Shown piece after piece: positions 1-7,896 of a DNA stretch of 16,211 bases. Position 1 is the first letter of the stretch; the number at the start of each line of letters is the position of its first letter. Below the pieces are notes generated by a model. That model was not told where the DNA came from and made no database searches. It saw nothing but the letters and a program-made list of their open reading frames with translations. The stretch spans positions 1 to 16,211 of the forward strand of contig JAICQA010000022.1 of the NCBI GenBank assembly GCA_025929595.1, given 5' to 3'. This DNA is from Xanthobacteraceae bacterium (lineage in GTDB: Bacteria; Pseudomonadota; Alphaproteobacteria; Rhizobiales; Xanthobacteraceae). A program made the position numbers and the translations under genes.

Positions 1-1191
<1,191 letters not shown>

Positions 1192-1200
1192 CCCAGACCT

Positions 1201-1353
1201 TTAAGCGGACAGAGCCCGCATATGAGAGCGCAGAGAGAGTATCACTCCCTCCCTCTTCCCCGGTTATGAGGCCGGAAAGTAGCGCGATATCGTTAAAATA
1301 GGGCGCAGGGAGGGCCTTGCCAAGGGAAGCAGCCCCGAGAAATGTCCGCTTAA
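1201..1353. repeat. Perfect 11-bp inverted repeat bracketing the tilS-ftsH intergenic region
   Basis: TTAAGCGGACA at 1201-1211 and its exact reverse complement TGTCCGCTTAA at 1343-1353 are separated by 131 bp. They almost exactly enclose the intergenic region that carries the ftsH promoter. The pair could be the ends of a small MITE-like insertion, two binding sites for one regulator, or chance. No target-site duplication is visible. Confidence 0.45.
1296..1324 (-). promoter_or_regulatory. Candidate heat-shock (RpoH/sigma32-type) promoter of ftsH
   Basis: On the minus strand, CTTGGC (1324-1319) is followed 18 nt after its CTTG by CCTATTT (1302-1296). This resembles the alphaproteobacterial RpoH pattern CTTG-N17/18-CYTATNT. 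It lies in the tilS-ftsH gap, about 40 bp beyond the tilS stop codon and about 105 bp before the ftsH start. FtsH is a known heat-shock gene in many proteobacteria, which makes the match plausible. It is a pattern match only. A leader of roughly 95-100 nt is implied. Confidence 0.4.
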
Positions 1354-1362
1354 TCGGCGCTT

Positions 1363-2409
1363 TCAGGCGCTCCGAGCGCGACCTTTCTTCTTCGCCCGCG
1401 CCGGTGCGCGCATAACCCGCACGGCTCCTTCATCGAGGTCGACCAGGGCGCCCGCAAGGGTGCGCCGAAGCGCCTCACCCGTTTCGCGCGCCGTCTTCAT
1501 GGCGGCGAAAAGTGTTTCCAACTTGCCGAGTTCGGCAGGCCCTTCGTCGCCTGCCTGATTGACCGCGCGGCCGAGCACGCGGATTGCGATCTCATCCGGC
1601 ACGCGAAAGAACGCTGCCGCCGAAAACTCCAGCGGACTCGCTTTCGGCCACACCCCGCCCGCGATACCCGGCTGCAACTCGTCGACGATCGACTCGATTG
1701 CGTCGTCGGCGCGCGCAAGACGGTGCGCGGCGAGCGCCAGCCGCTCGGGCACCAGACCTTCCGTGACGAGATCGGCGCTCAACTTACGCAACCGCGAGCG
1801 CAAAAAGCGGGGATCCGTGTTCGACGAATCCTTGGCAAACGGCACCTTGGTTCGCCGCAGCATCGCGAGAAGCCGCGACTTCGGCACGCCGAGAAGCGGG
1901 CGCAGCAGGGCGGTGCCGTTCCTCGCCGTCGCACGGCGAATACTGCCGAGACCCGCAAGTCCCGATCCTCGCGCCAGCCGCATCAGAAATGTCTCGCCCT
2001 GGTCGTCGAGCGTGTGCGCCGTCACGACCGCGTCGGCGCCGATTTTCTCCGCCAGCCCGAACAACAGTCCGTAGCGCGCGTCGCGCGCCGCTTCCTGCAA
2101 TCCCTTCGACGGCTTCTTGCCGGTCCAGGAAAGAATATGATGCTCGATGCCGAGCGGTTTCGCGAGCTTGCCGACATTCGCCGCCTCGCGTTTCGAGTCC
2201 GGCCGCAGCCGGTGATCGACCGTGACGGCGACGAGTGAAGGACCGGCGCGCCGTTCCTTGCGCCAGCGATGCGCGAGCAGCAGGAGCGCGGTCGAATCCG
2301 GCCCGCCGGACACGGCAAGCAGGACGCGGCGGTAATGTTCGAGGTCGTAAAAAAGCGAATCGAGTTCGGCGTCGGTAAACGGCTCGCTGCCCGGCTCAGC
2401 AGCGGACAC
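1363..2409 (-). CDS. tilS: tRNA(Ile)-lysidine synthase TilS
   Basis: TilS uses ATP and lysine to convert cytidine-34 of tRNA-Ile(CAU) to lysidine, switching its codon reading from AUG to AUA and its charging from Met to Ile. The 348-residue protein carries the PP-loop SGGPDS at 34-39 and the family motif AHTLDDQGET at 131-140, followed by an RLARGSGLAGL stretch. The start is a GTG at 2409 that lies inside the end of cpoB, overlapping it by 14 nt. This suggests translational coupling to the tol-pal operon. The length is at the short end for the family (E. coli TilS is about 430 residues) and fits the alphaproteobacterial form with a reduced C-terminal region. The cpoB-tilS-ftsH order is common in Rhizobiales. 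The identification is firm, and the GTG start is likely but not proven. Confidence 0.94.
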   Translation of the reverse strand: MSAAEPGSEPFTDAELDSLFYDLEHYRRVLLAVSGGPDSTALLLLAHRWRKERRAGPSLVAVTVDHRLRPDSKREAANVGKLAKPLGIEHHILSWTGKKPSKGLQEAARDARYGLLFGLAEKIGADAVVTAHTLDDQGETFLMRLARGSGLAGLGSIRRATARNGTALLRPLLGVPKSRLLAMLRRTKVPFAKDSSNTDPRFLRSRLRKLSADLVTEGLVPERLALAAHRLARADDAIESIVDELQPGIAGGVWPKASPLEFSAAAFFRVPDEIAIRVLGRAVNQAGDEGPAELGKLETLFAAMKTARETGEALRRTLAGALVDLDEGAVRVMRAPARAKKKGRARSA

Positions 2410-3409
2410 GCTTCTGTTCCTGTTCGACTGCGCGCTTCACGCTTGCCGATGCCTTCGGATATCTGGTCAACAGGTGACCGAGCGATGCGCAAGCCGTCTC
2501 GTTTTCGCCGAGGGCCGCGAGCGTCTGGCCGAGGCGCAGGAGCGCCTCCGGCGCCTTTACCGCATTCGGAAAGTCGTCCGAAACCGTCAGAAAGGACTCG
2601 GCGGAATCCCGATAACGTTTGAGCTGAAACAGCGCTTCGCCGAGCCAGTAGTGCGCTTCCGGGACCAGACGCTGCGCTTCAGGCTCGCGGCTCTTGCCGT
2701 GATTGGTCAGGAAAACACGGAACCCCTGAACCGCAAGCTCATAGTCGCGGCGCTGGATTCCCCCATATGCGAGATCGAATTCGTCGCGCGGGCTGCCCGA
2801 AGGTGCGAGCACGGCCTGTTGCCCGACCGCGCCGGTGCCGGCCGGCGGATTGCCCTGCGGCTGCGGGAAGCCGGCCCCGCCACGCTGCAGTGGGGCGTTG
2901 TCCGGCGCGCCGGCGAGCGAGCCGAGATCGAGCGGCGTACCGGGTGAGCCGAGCACGCGCGGCGCGCCGGGTGCGTTCGGCGTCGCGCGCGGATCGAACA
3001 CATCGCCGCGGCGCGCACCGGATTGCGGCTGGCCCTGCGGCAACCCCGCGGACGGCGGCGTGTCGGGCGGGCGCGAGGTCAGCGGCGGCGGACCCGGCGG
3101 CGGGGCTGCCTGACCGCTACGCTCGCGCTGGGCCGGCGGACGCCCCGACGGGTTCAATTCCTGGAAACGGAATTCGTTGTCCTGCTGCGTGCGTTTCAGT
3201 TGCTGCTCAAGCTGGCTGTTGCGGTGCTGCAGTTCCTCGACCATGCCGGTGAGCTGACGGATCTGGTTTTCCAGCCTGCTCAGGCGCGCCACGAGCTCGG
3301 AGTCGTCGTTGCGCGGCTGGCCGAACAACTGCGCTTCAGCCGCACCGGTCGCCGCGAACAGCGCGAGCGCGACGAGGATCGATCGGACGTGCCTGATGTG
3401 CATGGTCAT
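2396..3409 (-). CDS. cpoB: Cell division coordinator CpoB (Tol-Pal system protein YbgF)
   Basis: CpoB is a periplasmic TPR protein that coordinates peptidoglycan synthesis with Tol-dependent outer-membrane constriction in well-studied species. The 337-residue product starts at ATG 3409 (MTMHIRH). The reading frame stays open further upstream, but that extension lacks a signal sequence. An ATG two codons later (3403) is also possible. A Sec signal peptide ends near AEA at residues 24-26. A coiled coil follows at about 36-85 (heptad-like, rich in Leu, Gln and Glu), where the E. coli protein trimerises and contacts TolA. A long Pro/Gly/Ala-rich linker covers about 88-205, and a C-terminal TPR domain about 210-330 includes AHYWLGEALFQLKRY. 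The linker is longer than in E. coli YbgF (about 263 residues in total). It sits between pal and tilS, overlapping tilS by 14 nt. Confidence 0.93.
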   Translation of the reverse strand: MTMHIRHVRSILVALALFAATGAAEAQLFGQPRNDDSELVARLSRLENQIRQLTGMVEELQHRNSQLEQQLKRTQQDNEFRFQELNPSGRPPAQRERSGQAAPPPGPPPLTSRPPDTPPSAGLPQGQPQSGARRGDVFDPRATPNAPGAPRVLGSPGTPLDLGSLAGAPDNAPLQRGGAGFPQPQGNPPAGTGAVGQQAVLAPSGSPRDEFDLAYGGIQRRDYELAVQGFRVFLTNHGKSREPEAQRLVPEAHYWLGEALFQLKRYRDSAESFLTVSDDFPNAVKAPEALLRLGQTLAALGENETACASLGHLLTRYPKASASVKRAVEQEQKRVRC

Positions 3410-3508
3410 ATCCCGGATACGGCCACTATAGCGCGGCGTCCCGCAGCCCGGCCACAGGGACAATAGCGGCGCGAGTGCGCCTAAAATTGGGCCTCCGCCG
3501 AAATGCGA

Positions 3509-3530
3509 ATGGCGCCCCTGCGGGCGCCAT
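3509..3530 (-). other. Strong hairpin in the pal-cpoB gap
   Basis: ATGGCGCCC (3509-3517) pairs perfectly with GGGCGCCAT (3522-3530) across a 4-nt loop, 24 bp beyond the pal stop codon. On the transcribed minus strand only a weak T-containing stretch follows, so it is a poor rho-independent terminator. It is more likely a 3'-end stabilising or partial-termination hairpin. Such an element could leave pal more abundant than cpoB, which is inference. Confidence 0.5.
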
Positions 3531-3553
3531 CGGCAATCCATGAGCCTCTGCGA

Positions 3554-4048
3554 TCACGCGCCGGTATTCAGCACCGTCACGACACGCCGGTTCTGCGACC
3601 AGCAGGAAATATCGTTACAGACCGCGACCGGCCGCTCCTTGCCGTAGGAGATCGTCCGCATCCTTGCTGAATCGACACCGCGCGCGATCAGATAGTCGCG
3701 CACCGTCTGCGCGCGCCGCGCGCCAAGCGCAATATTGTATTCGCGCGTGCCACGCTCATCGGCGTGACCTTCAAGCGTGAAGCTGTAGCGGTTGTGCTGG
3801 CTCAGCCACTGCGCTTGCTTGTCGAGCGTCGCGCGTGCCTGCGGCGTCAGTTCCGGCGAGTCGGTTTCGAAGAAAACGCGATCGCCGACATTCACAACGA
3901 AGTCCTGGGCACTGCCCGGCACTGCCGCCGATCCGGCGCTCATGCCTGCCTGGTCGGTCGGGTTCTGCGCGCAAGCTGCGACAATCATGGCGGCGCCGAT
4001 CAGCGCCGCAATGCGCGCACCGCGCACAAACCGATTCAAGTTCGTCAT
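3554..4048 (-). CDS. pal: Peptidoglycan-associated lipoprotein Pal
   Basis: Pal is the outer-membrane lipoprotein that binds peptidoglycan and, through TolB, the Tol motor, pulling the outer membrane inward at division. The start chosen is ATG 4048 (MTNLNRF), which has AAGGAG 9 nt upstream. The alternative ATG at 4066 leaves its GGAG touching the start codon and is less likely. The 164-residue protein has a lipoprotein signal with lipobox VAAC and lipid-accepting Cys26. An OmpA-like domain spans about 50-160, with the peptidoglycan-binding stretch EGHADERGTREYN at 93-105, the helix ALGARRAQTVRDYL, and SYGKERP. Cys144 and Cys149 could form a disulfide. It is preceded by a 244-bp gap after tolB, so it may have its own promoter. 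The length is normal for alphaproteobacteria. Confidence 0.96.
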   Translation of the reverse strand: MTNLNRFVRGARIAALIGAAMIVAACAQNPTDQAGMSAGSAAVPGSAQDFVVNVGDRVFFETDSPELTPQARATLDKQAQWLSQHNRYSFTLEGHADERGTREYNIALGARRAQTVRDYLIARGVDSARMRTISYGKERPVAVCNDISCWSQNRRVVTVLNTGA

Positions 4049-4177
4049 GTTCGCCGGCTCCTTCATCTCCGGTCAGGGTGACCGTTGCCCCGACTATCAG
4101 CCCCTTGGTTAAGCGAATATTCCGTCAACCTTGACGAGGTGTTGCCAGACCGGGGTGAAATCGATTTTTGACGTTGA

Positions 4178-4212
4178 GCTTCGCTTAAACCCTTAGGCGT
4201 GGTTAGCGAAGC
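4178..4212. other. Hairpin in the tolB-pal intergenic region
   Basis: GCTTCGCT (4178-4185) pairs with AGCGAAGC (4205-4212), and an inner AACC/GGTT stem (4188-4191 with 4201-4204) extends it. It lies 80 bp past the tolB stop codon in a 244-bp gap. No T-run follows on the minus strand, so it is not a classic terminator. A second short inverted repeat, CGTCAA-cc-TTGACG, is at 4123-4136. Together these mark the gap as probably regulatory, with pal possibly transcribed separately. Confidence 0.4.
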
Positions 4213-4292
4213 GTGAACGCGGGCGAACCTCTTGCCGCACTGCGGCCATATCAAGGCCGGGCGGGACGGGAACCCCGATTAAACGGTTGAAA

Positions 4293-5654
4293 TCAGGACA
4301 GGAGCGGCGACCAGGCTGGGTCCGACGCATAGGCCGGCGTCGGAACGCGCTGCTCGTTGTAGCCGGTGAGATCCACCGTGAAGAGCTGCGGTCCGGCATT
4401 GCCGCCCGGATCGCGGAAGAACATCAGCACGCGGCCGTTAGGCGACCAGGTCGGCCCTTCATTGTGGAAGCCTTCGGTCAGAATGCGCTCGCCCGAACCG
4501 TCGACGCGCATGACGCCGATCGCAAAGCTGCCGCCGCCCTGTTTGGTGAAGGCGATCGTGTCACCGCGCGGCGACCAGATCGGCGTCGAATAGCGGCCCT
4601 GGCCAAAGGAGATGCGACGCGGATTGCTGCCGTCGGCGTTCATGACGTAAATCTGCTGCGAGCCGCCGCGATCGGACTCAAAGCAGATCTGCTTGCCGTC
4701 GGGAGAATAAGAGGGCGCGGTGTCGATCGCCGCGGCGTCGGTCAATCGCGTCGTGCGGCGCGAGCGCAGGTCCATCAGGAAGATGTTGCTGTTGGAACCT
4801 TGCTGCAGGCTCATGATGACGCGATGGCCGTCGGGCGAAAAGCGCGGCGCGAACGTCATGCCTGGAAAATCGCCGACCACTTCGCGCTGCCCGGTCTCGA
4901 TGTTGAGCAGCAGCACGCGCGGATCGCCGCCCCCATAGGACATATACGCGACTTCCTGATTGGTCGGGCTGAACCGCGGCGTCAGCACCAGGTCCTCACC
5001 GCGCGTCAGATAACGGACATTCGCACCGTCCTGATCCATGATCGTGAGGCGCTTGACGCGTTTGTCCTTCGGTCCCGTCTCATCGACATAGACGATGCGC
5101 GTGTCGAAATAGCCCTTCTCGCCGGTGAGCCGCTCGTAAATCTGGTCGGAGATGATGTGAGCGATCCGCCGCCAGTGTTCGGGCCGCGTGAAATATTGCT
5201 GGCCCGCGAGTTGCTGGCCTGCGACCACATCCCACAGGCGGAACTCGGTGCGGATGCGCCCGTCGGGCTGCGCCGAAACGCGCCCCGTGACCAAACCCTG
5301 CGCATTGATCACACGCCAATCCTGAAATCTCGGCGCAATGTCGACGTTCTGAATTTTCTCGATGAACGCCTTCGGGTCGATCGGCGCGAACAATCCGGAG
5401 CGGCGCAGATTGTTGACGATCACCGCCGAGAGATTGCGCCCGAGCTCGGGGTCCGAGCCCTGGCCCGCCACGAAGTCGGTGATCGCGACGGGCAACGGCT
5501 GGATCGTGCCCTGCGTGATGTCGATCCGCAGCACAGCTTCCGCACGCCGCGCGCCGAGCGCCGCCAACGCCGCGGCGCCGCCCGCGCTTTGCAGCAGCCG
5601 GCGGCGCGAAAGCGCCGCACCGGACAGCGGCATGGAGCGAATTAGATCTCTCAT
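4293..5654 (-). CDS. tolB: Tol-Pal system beta-propeller protein TolB
   Basis: TolB is the periplasmic partner that alternates between Pal and TolA/OMPs. The 453-residue protein has an N-terminal domain at about 41-175 (typical start VLRIDITQGTIQPLPVAI) and a six-bladed propeller built from FSPDG-like repeats: RFSPDG 271-276, YSPDG 316-320, WSPRG 360-364, WSPNG 403-407. The signal is unusual. It contains SRRRLLQ (16-22), which matches a twin-arginine motif, then an Ala/Gly-rich stretch and a probable AEA cleavage site at residues 38-40. TolB is usually described as Sec-exported, so this deserves a check. The start at 5654 follows the tolA stop with 19 nt between them. Met8 (5633) would keep the Arg motif and is an alternative start. 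Neither has a strong Shine-Dalgarno. Confidence 0.96.
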   Translation of the reverse strand: MRDLIRSMPLSGAALSRRRLLQSAGGAAALAALGARRAEAVLRIDITQGTIQPLPVAITDFVAGQGSDPELGRNLSAVIVNNLRRSGLFAPIDPKAFIEKIQNVDIAPRFQDWRVINAQGLVTGRVSAQPDGRIRTEFRLWDVVAGQQLAGQQYFTRPEHWRRIAHIISDQIYERLTGEKGYFDTRIVYVDETGPKDKRVKRLTIMDQDGANVRYLTRGEDLVLTPRFSPTNQEVAYMSYGGGDPRVLLLNIETGQREVVGDFPGMTFAPRFSPDGHRVIMSLQQGSNSNIFLMDLRSRRTTRLTDAAAIDTAPSYSPDGKQICFESDRGGSQQIYVMNADGSNPRRISFGQGRYSTPIWSPRGDTIAFTKQGGGSFAIGVMRVDGSGERILTEGFHNEGPTWSPNGRVLMFFRDPGGNAGPQLFTVDLTGYNEQRVPTPAYASDPAWSPLLS

Positions 5655-5673
5655 GAAGTCGTCTCGCGTAGTC

Positions 5674-6555
5674 TCAGCCGCCGAACATATCGCGCGGGTC
5701 GAAGGTGACTTCGACGTCTCGCCATATCTCGTATTTGGCAGCGGGCAAAGTATAGGGCTGGCAGCGGCGGACGGCGCGCATGGCGCTTTCGGCCGCGACC
5801 TGAAAATAGGGGCTCGAGCCGCGGTTCACGAGCTGCGGATCGGCGGAGAGTGTCCCGTCCGTGCGGAACTGCACGCGCACGCGCACGATCAGGTCCTGCG
5901 CGTCGGCGGCGCCCACCGGTGGATTCCAGCACGCCTGACTCTGCGCGCGCAGCGCATCGATCTCGCTTTGTGTCAGCCGCGGCGCGTTGCCGGTCGAGGC
6001 ACCGAACGCGCCGCTCTGCGACGGAGCTTCGGAAGCGCGCGCCATGTTGGGCTGGCGCCGGTCGAGCAGCGCTGCGATCTGGTCCGGGTTGAATTCGCGC
6101 TGCTTGGTCTTGGCGGCCGGCGGTGTCTTCGGTTTTGGCGGCGCTTCGCGCTTGGGCGGCAACGGCGCGGTCGCTTCCTTCTTCGGCTCCGGCTTCGGCT
6201 CTTCTTTCTTCGGCTCGGGCTTGGGCTCGGGTTTCGCTTCGGGCGGAGGCGCCGCGGCCTGCTTCACCTCGGGCTGCTTCGGCTTTTTCTCCTCCTCCGG
6301 CGCGCGCTTGACCTCTTCCTTCTTCTCGCCGGTCTGCTTCGCCTGTTCTTTCTTCGGCGCGTCCTTGTTGCCGGCCTGCAACTGTGTGAGGTCGGTGATC
6401 GGCACGAGATCGACCGGCATGGATTCGGCCGGCGGCGTGTCGAAGGCCGCGGGCGCGAAGGCGATCAGCCCCCAGCCCAGCACAACGGCATGCCCGATGC
6501 TCGATATCGCGACGCCGGCGCGCAATTTAGCTTCCTTGTTCGACTTCGGTGACAA
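5674..6555 (-). CDS. tolA: Cell envelope integrity protein TolA (TonB-like C-terminal domain)
   Basis: TolA links the TolQR motor in the inner membrane to TolB/Pal. The protein has an N-terminal transmembrane anchor at about 13-33 (AISSIGHAVVLGWGLIAF), then the conserved MPVDLVPITDLTQLQ segment. A Lys/Glu/Pro-rich periplasmic arm covers about 62-150 with KPEP and PEPKK repeats. A compact TolA/TonB C-terminal domain at about 195-290 contains CWNPP, the RVRVQFRTDG strand, and Cys209/Cys265, which could pair. No ATG start exists. The 293-residue form starts at TTG 6555, overlapping tolR by 29 nt. A TTG at 6525 (283 residues) directly after the tolR stop has AAGGA 8 nt upstream and gives the short cytoplasmic tail usual in rhizobial TolA, so it may be the true start. 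Confidence 0.93.
   Translation of the reverse strand: MSPKSNKEAKLRAGVAISSIGHAVVLGWGLIAFAPAAFDTPPAESMPVDLVPITDLTQLQAGNKDAPKKEQAKQTGEKKEEVKRAPEEEKKPKQPEVKQAAAPPPEAKPEPKPEPKKEEPKPEPKKEATAPLPPKREAPPKPKTPPAAKTKQREFNPDQIAALLDRRQPNMARASEAPSQSGAFGASTGNAPRLTQSEIDALRAQSQACWNPPVGAADAQDLIVRVRVQFRTDGTLSADPQLVNRGSSPYFQVAAESAMRAVRRCQPYTLPAAKYEIWRDVEVTFDPRDMFGG
6175..6234 (-). repeat. KPEP/PEPKK-coding short repeat within tolA
   Basis: This segment encodes alternating Lys-Pro-Glu-Pro and Glu-Pro-Lys-Lys units (TolA residues about 108-127) from near-identical CCGAAGCCCGAG-type codon blocks on the minus strand. Such slippage-prone coding repeats vary in copy number between strains and set the length of TolA's periplasmic arm. 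The repeat is in frame. Confidence 0.6.
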
Positions 6556-6964
6556 GTGCCACTCGTCTGTAGCCCGCCGCCGACAGGCGGCCCATCACGC
6601 GCATCACGGTGCCGTAATCGACCTTGCGGTCGCCGCGCACATAAATCCGCTCGTCGGTGCCGCCCTTGCCGATGGCTTTCAGCTTCGGCACCAGATCCTC
6701 GACCGCAATCTCGGTATTCTGCAGGAATACCTGCCCCTTGTCGTTGACCGAGACCGTCAGCGGCTCCCTGTCCTGATCCATGGACTTGGCCTGGCTTTCG
6801 GGCAGGTCGATCGGCACGCCGACCGTCAGCAAGGGGGCCGCGACCATGAACACGATGAGTAACACGAGCATCACGTCGACGAACGGCGTGACGTTGATCT
6901 CGGCCATCATCGCCGGCCGGCGCCGCCGTCCACGTCCCTGATTGTTGGAAATCCCCGCTCCCAT
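6527..6964 (-). CDS. tolR: Tol-Pal motor protein TolR (ExbD family)
   Basis: TolR is the single-pass inner-membrane subunit that, with TolQ, converts proton-motive force into TolA movement. The 145-residue protein begins with a basic cytoplasmic tail (RGRRRRPAMM, 11-20), followed by the family signature AEINVTPFVDVMLVLLIVFM. Asp30 is the expected proton-carrying residue, equivalent to Asp23 of E. coli TolR. The transmembrane helix spans about 31-48. The periplasmic ExbD-like domain ends with the YVRGDRKVDYGTVMRVM motif at about 107-123. The ATG at 6964 is 10 nt beyond the tolQ stop. The 3' end overlaps the annotated tolA start by 29 nt. The length and motifs are normal for the family. Confidence 0.96.
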   Translation of the reverse strand: MGAGISNNQGRGRRRRPAMMAEINVTPFVDVMLVLLIVFMVAAPLLTVGVPIDLPESQAKSMDQDREPLTVSVNDKGQVFLQNTEIAVEDLVPKLKAIGKGGTDERIYVRGDRKVDYGTVMRVMGRLSAAGYRRVALVTEVEQGS

Positions 6965-6974
6965 TCGCGACCCG

Positions 6975-7682
6975 TCACATCTTCTCGTCGACCTGACGCG
7001 AGAGGATCGCCGAGAATTCGTCGGCGAAACTTTCGAGCCGCTGCGCCTGCTTGTTCACTTCGTTCGCGAACTTATTGTAGAAAATCGTCGCCGGTATGGC
7101 GGCCACAAGGCCCATGGCCGTTGCGAAAAGGGCCTCGGCAATGCCCGGTGCGACCACCGCAAGGCTCGTGCTCTTCGAGGCCGCGATGGCCTGAAAGCTC
7201 GTCATAATACCCCAAACCGTGCCGAAAAGCCCGATAAAGGGACCCGCCGAGCCGACCGTCGCGAGCACCAGCAACCGGCGCTCCAGCCGTTCCACCTCCC
7301 GCGCGATGGTCACATTCATTACTTTCTCGATGCGCTGCGTCAGCCCCATGAGCGAGCGAGCGCCGCCTTCGTAGGTGCGCTTCCATTCGCGCATCGCGGC
7401 GACGAAGAGCGCGGCCATCGAGTGGTTCGGGCGCGCGGACAGCGTGCGGTAAAGATCCTCGAGACTTTCACCGGACCAGAACGCCTGTTCGAAACGATCC
7501 ATCTGCCGGCGCGTGCGCGCGAACAGGATCGTCTTGTCGATCACGATCGCCCACACCCACACGGATGCAACGACGAGTCCGATCATCACCGCCTTGACGA
7601 CGAAATGCGCCTGCCAAAAAAGTCCCCACAACGAGACCTGCGCTGCCGGAAGTTCGAGCGCGCCTTGAGCCACTTCATTCAT
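6975..7682 (-). CDS. tolQ: Tol-Pal motor protein TolQ (MotA/TolQ/ExbB proton channel family)
   Basis: TolQ is the three-helix subunit that forms a pentamer around TolR and provides the stator of the Tol motor. The 235-residue protein has transmembrane helices at about 28-47, 137-163 (VGSAGPFIGLFGTVWGIM) and 178-203 (IAEALFATAMGLVAAIPATIFYNKF). The second and third carry the strongly conserved Gly/Thr/Ala pattern of the family. The ATG at 7682 has GAGG about 7 nt upstream. This is the first gene of tolQRAB-pal-cpoB. Its 5' region (7683-8016) contains a possible pseudoknot and a weak promoter-like match. ybgC, which often directly precedes tolQ, is about 3.5 kb away here. Confidence 0.97.
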   Translation of the reverse strand: MNEVAQGALELPAAQVSLWGLFWQAHFVVKAVMIGLVVASVWVWAIVIDKTILFARTRRQMDRFEQAFWSGESLEDLYRTLSARPNHSMAALFVAAMREWKRTYEGGARSLMGLTQRIEKVMNVTIAREVERLERRLLVLATVGSAGPFIGLFGTVWGIMTSFQAIAASKSTSLAVVAPGIAEALFATAMGLVAAIPATIFYNKFANEVNKQAQRLESFADEFSAILSRQVDEKM

Positions 7683-7799
7683 TCAAAAACCTCGGCGTCC
7701 TGAATTCATCCCCCGCGCCTGTCAGTCGGGAAAAGGCGCTGGCGGCTGCTGGCGCTGACACGGCACGGAATGAGAGGGCCGGCCGGAGCTGTTTCATTC

Positions 7800-7835
7800 G
7801 GCCCGAATCGAGACCCAATCGGGCCAAACTTGGGC
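7800..7835 (-). ncRNA. Possible H-type pseudoknot in the tolQ 5' leader
   Basis: On the minus strand the order is CCCAA (7834-7830), GTTT, GGCCCGA (7825-7819), TTGGG (7818-7814), a 7-nt loop, and TCGGGCC (7806-7800). CCCAA pairs with TTGGG, extendable by a G-U pair at 7835/7813, and GGCCCGA pairs perfectly with TCGGGCC. The interleaved order is that of an H-type pseudoknot with 5-6 bp and 7 bp stems, loops of 4, 0 and about 7 nt, and room for coaxial stacking. It lies about 120 nt upstream of tolQ. I do not recognise it as a known riboswitch class. In GC-rich DNA such pairing can be accidental. Confidence 0.3.
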
Positions 7836-7865
7836 ATTTCGGCCCCTCAGCAAAGCCCGGCGTGC

Positions 7866-7893
7866 TTAATAAAGCATTACCGGGAAAGACCAA
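7866..7893 (-). promoter_or_regulatory. Weak sigma70-like promoter match for tolQ
   Basis: On the minus strand TTGGTC (7893-7888) is followed after 16 nt by TATTAA (7871-7866). The -10 matches the consensus at four of six positions and the -35 at three. It would start transcription near 7859, giving a leader of about 175 nt that contains the pseudoknot candidate. It is only a suggestion. No better promoter is visible in the gap. Confidence 0.25.
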
Positions 7894-7896
7894 TGG

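Noticed and set aside
4287..5645. 452-codon open frame on the plus strand opposite tolB
   Set aside because: It is antisense to an unmistakable tolB over nearly its full length, has no domain or signal, and is Arg/Ala-rich as expected for the complement of GC-rich coding DNA.
5362..6552. 396-codon plus-strand frame with a Leu/Phe/Arg-rich, membrane-like segment
   Set aside because: The hydrophobic part is the complement of the Lys/Glu/Pro-rich arm of tolA. It is a shadow of that biased composition, not a membrane protein.
7800..7835. Known pseudoknot riboswitch (SAM-II or preQ1 type) at the tolQ leader
   Set aside because: The fold order is similar, but the conserved ligand-binding bases of those classes are not evident and the downstream genes are not in their usual pathways.
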